64,000 nucleotides of DNA from Membranipora membranacea (taxonomy: Eukaryota; Bryozoa; Gymnolaemata; Cheilostomatida; Membraniporidae), in NCBI GenBank assembly GCA_914767715.1, contig OU612065.1, forward strand, positions 38,874,001-38,938,000, written 5' to 3'. A program made the position numbers and the translations under genes. This document shows positions 63,401-64,000 of this stretch, in pieces. Within the stretch, counting starts at the first letter, position 1; every line of letters starts with the position of its first letter. A model generated the notes under the pieces. It was not told the origin of the DNA. It did not search any database and saw nothing but the letters and a program-made list of their open reading frames with translations.

Positions 63401-64000
63401 TTTGAGATTCATGATGGGAAAATCGCCTTCAGAGTTGTGAATTGGGGTGCTGTACTAATTAATGAGTGAAAATAATGCTATATTTCAATAGCTCATCAAT
63501 AGTATACAATCAATTCCCAAATTAGGATGGCACCAGATAATATCTCGTTTGTCTCACCTCCCAGATGAATCTAACATGTCCGCTCATAGGTATCCTCTCG
63601 TTGTTGCCGAGTACTATGGTTCCATCGTTGTGGAGTATGGATCCCATAATCTCCATCTGTGTCGGGTCGCACTCTCCATCTAGCAGAACCACTTTTATCG
63701 AAGCCTTATTCTCAGACTGCAGATGAGATGTGGGTGCCTTAGCGCAATATTTTCTGAGGATGTGTGGTAGCAAACCATCACTCCATTCACTACAAAGTAT
63801 GGCAAGGGACGTGAAGAGACAATTCCAGTGAAATGGTTGGATTTGTTCACAAATGTTCTGGTCTCAAAGCAAACCTTGAACATTCGTTATCGTAGGAAAT
63901 CCATGAACTGTAAATATTGCCTAACTTGACAAATAACTTACTTCTGGGCATTGAAGTGGCCTAGGAAAGCTTTAGGGTCAAATGCTTTAGTGAATACACT
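35712..64000 (-). CDS. DNHD1: DNHD1-like divergent dynein heavy chain, 3' 52 exons (5' end outside window)
   Basis: Fifty-two exons joined by GT-AG introns give 9,489 nt: 3,162 residues and a stop, with every junction in frame from the right edge to 35712. Order: end of AAA2, AAA3, AAA4, coiled-coil stalk with microtubule-binding domain, AAA5, AAA6, C-terminal region, low-complexity tail. Conventional dyneins use AAA1 for ATP-driven movement; AAA1 and the linker lie beyond 64000. Divergent motor motifs, acidic insertions and the extra tail argue for DNHD1, a poorly understood dynein-like protein required for sperm flagella in humans, over an ordinary axonemal or cytoplasmic dynein. Dynein family membership is certain; the DNHD1 assignment is from memory of domain features and would need a tree. 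Exons are listed in the block entries. Confidence 0.85.
37075..45337 (-). CDS. Dynein block 6: AAA6 and C-terminal region (exons 36-51)
   Basis: Exons: 45290-45337, 44743-45015, 44206-44434, 43687-43938, 43077-43408, 42619-42805, 41374-41565, 40708-40848, 40107-40382, 39784-39895, 39365-39534, 39000-39130, 38453-38654, 38037-38251, 37420-37725, 37075-37168. Exons 36-37 are acidic linker (EWDFEYEDDWDLDDL). Exon 38 DGDHQLLFNAIMCLAIQKK equals the H-KLLFSF start of AAA6. Exon 39 has PQDRWENVMAISVLPGALDN; exon 40 LLVLRMLRPDRLHYAL, the diagnostic LRPDR motif; exon 41 ESWLLIDKLHL (W..L.N.HL); exon 42 LMVWITAEPTERIPVELLNS (RLWLTS.P...FP..LL). Exons 48-51 include the C-terminal dynein fold, LKTVWLGGLYNPTGLLTAL (W..GL..P.GFL.A) and DLIIEGLYLQSTGWD (V.GL.LEGA.WD). 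Confidence 0.92.
45338..46311 (-). other. Dynein intron, 974 bp
   Basis: Between exons 35 and 36. No repeat or RNA recognised. Confidence 0.5.
46312..52255 (-). CDS. Dynein block 5: AAA5 and following strut/AAA5-6 helices with acidic insertion (exons 26-35)
   Basis: Exons: 52052-52255, 51615-51761, 51075-51272, 50579-50771, 50135-50291, 48464-48612, 47760-47946, 47313-47493, 46967-47110, 46312-46545. Exon 26 has INGAVAMASAFTCYLGPYSH, the AAA5 entry motif (GD..L..A..Y.GPF). Exons 27-29 add about 150 residues of acidic, disordered sequence (DDEMLLGDEGEGETTLVDES) not present in standard motors. Exon 30 has QRPSLIIDPYNEGVDFL, the AAA5 WPLMIDPQ-x-QA...W equivalent. Exons 31-32 carry LEKCITQGRPVVVADIRERL and the sensor-like PKLQLNLSTAV. 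Exons 33-35 are long helices ending near HYQFKLPQFLQMF, the usual Y.FSL..F...F motif. Confidence 0.88.
47571..47703 (-). repeat. 19-bp intronic tandem repeat, 7 copies, each with a GTAAGT
   Basis: The unit ACACTTACTGTCATATAAT recurs every 19 bp. Read on the transcribed minus strand each copy gives GACAGTAAGTGT, a near-consensus 5' splice site. The array lies in the intron after exon 32. Confidence 0.9.
48684..49942. mobile_element. TIR DNA transposon, 1245 bp, with 7-bp target duplication
   Basis: The element at 48691-49935 begins CAGAGACTATAGATAATGAG and ends with the inverted copy (CTATATCTATAGTCTCTG). It is flanked by exact GTTATAT at 48684-48690 and 49936-49942. Similarity of the arms continues inward for about 100 bp (ACCTTCCACTTGC; CGCCC..TTCTGGT.GTAA). 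No transposase is evident. It lies in the dynein intron between exons 30 and 31. The CAGAG ends suit hAT, though 7-bp duplications also occur in P-type elements. Confidence 0.85.
52525..55027 (-). CDS. Dynein block 4: coiled-coil stalk and microtubule-binding domain (exons 20-25)
   Basis: Exons: 54877-55027, 54356-54512, 54001-54123, 53449-53672, 53080-53247, 52525-52765. Exons 20-23 form coiled coil 1 (RRYDEIVAQHESISSALEQI, KIVKQQLEKIKKLKKLLPEY). Exons 23-24 hold the tip domain: LRAMQKPIIEVEDLMAAIIM, then FIEELNTFDDQQM, FDPESLEKKSNNTACAGLCK and WVHGVVKYHRM, aligning with the canonical P-x-x-V...F-P..I..KS.A..GLC.WV pattern. Exon 25 is coiled coil 2 (VRLKDLAKGFEDATIDKNDQ). Both coils and the tip are well kept, which suggests microtubule binding is retained even though the motor core is divergent. 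Confidence 0.92.
55214..57876 (-). CDS. Dynein block 3: AAA4 module with degenerate P-loop (exons 14-19)
   Basis: Exons: 57859-57876 (18 bp), 57138-57393, 56628-56842, 56285-56299 (15 bp), 55741-55946, 55214-55380. The AAA4 P-loop position reads MHIIGEGCPGVTSIMVKLA: the Walker A Lys is replaced by Val. Walker B position is RILFLLHEDELFNENFLVFI and the sensor region is FRICLISADGSH. DVAWNFFLN and LPHWSK follow as in other dyneins. The two microexons (RRVQFE and DKKIK) are needed to match the family spacing and keep frame. Exons 15 and 16 carry NTQTVRGLLVQAIEEYN and YDYTVQHICRLARVIS, the usual N-terminal AAA4 helices. Confidence 0.9.
58111..58152. repeat. Short tandem repeat GGGCAAAT, 5 copies
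   Basis: Five consecutive GGGCAAAT units in the dynein intron next to exon 13. Confidence 0.9.
58247..61950 (-). CDS. Dynein block 2: AAA3 module with intact P-loop (exons 6-13)
   Basis: Exons: 61924-61950 (27 bp), 61521-61649, 61005-61165, 60566-60692, 60062-60270, 59563-59686, 58661-58824, 58247-58418. The Walker A is VMLVGGAGCGKSS in exon 8, with the G-x4-GKS signature complete. Walker B RLICLVDDLNLSH is in exon 9. Exon 10 gives GGFYSAENLQW and STVNPRP (sensor I position), then LSARLLRHFALFNCNTP. Exon 7 contains IFDYAVD, matching the FDY-VD motif before AAA3 in dyneins. In the visible part of the protein this is the only site with all nucleotide-binding signatures, so AAA3 probably binds ATP. 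Confidence 0.92.
59879..60013. repeat. ACATGACAC-type minisatellite
   Basis: About 13 units of ACATGACAC with interspersed ACATGCCAC, in the dynein intron after exon 10. It ends about 50 bp from the exon 10 donor. Confidence 0.9.
62175..64000 (-). CDS. Dynein block 1: AAA2 module (exons 1-5)
   Basis: Exons: 63942-64000 (partial), 63558-63789, 63184-63322, 62754-62914, 62175-62348. Exon 1 carries FDPKAFLGHFNAQNEWSDGL, the counterpart of the dynein NPKA...L-G...WTDGI segment. Exon 2 carries VVLLDGECDPTQMEIMGSIL, the AAA2 Walker B/VDAxWIENMN-type region with D and E retained in altered context, followed by IPMSGHVRFIWE in the sensor position. Exon 4 holds TNPPVAGRKPRGIPSFTRCI and exon 5 the helical end of AAA2. 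The AAA2 P-loop is upstream of the window. Confidence 0.9.

Overview
The window is nuclear DNA from an AT-rich animal genome. Genes are split by GT-AG introns of a few hundred bases, there is one eukaryotic-type tRNA-Gly gene, and the intergenic DNA is full of satellites, SINE-like, LINE and DNA-transposon remnants. The dynein heavy chain implies cilia or flagella, and the secreted Cys-rich family looks like invertebrate prokineticin/astakine-type proteins. I read it as a non-vertebrate metazoan, probably marine, but I cannot name the phylum.

Layout. 1-105: probable 3' end of a gene entering from the left (+). 3495-4071: a terminal coding exon of an unrecognised gene (+). 4.1-14.4 kb: gene-poor, with a 96-bp tandem repeat, a 32-bp minisatellite and a 2.1-kb 108-bp satellite. 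14.4-34.2 kb: four paralogous genes for small secreted proteins built from 10-cysteine prokineticin-like domains. Gene B (-, three domains), gene C (-, two domains), gene A (+, two domains) and gene D (-, one domain) were reconstructed from exon modules that all have phase-1 borders. A tRNA-Gly gene and a nested DNA-transposon/foldback region lie between C and A. 34.6 kb: a tRNA-derived SINE. 35.7-64.0 kb (-): the 3' 52 exons (3,162 residues) of a divergent dynein heavy chain, best matching DNHD1, running from AAA2 through AAA3, AAA4, stalk, microtubule-binding domain, AAA5, AAA6 and a C-terminal region to a Ser/Pro/Lys-rich tail. The 5' part lies beyond the right edge.

Most unusual content. 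The prokineticin-like cluster shows one-, two- and three-domain proteins made by adding or leaving out the same phase-1 exon cassettes. The three-domain gene carries a cassette duplication, a duplicated promoter plus first exon, a hAT-type insertion whose empty site survives in the sister cassette, and a perfect 70-bp palindrome. The dynein gene keeps only one visibly intact ATPase P-loop in the window (AAA3), and carries 15-, 18- and 27-bp microexons and acidic insertions in the motor. All exon models were made by eye from splice sites and frame continuity. Each summed CDS is an exact multiple of three, but none was checked against transcripts.
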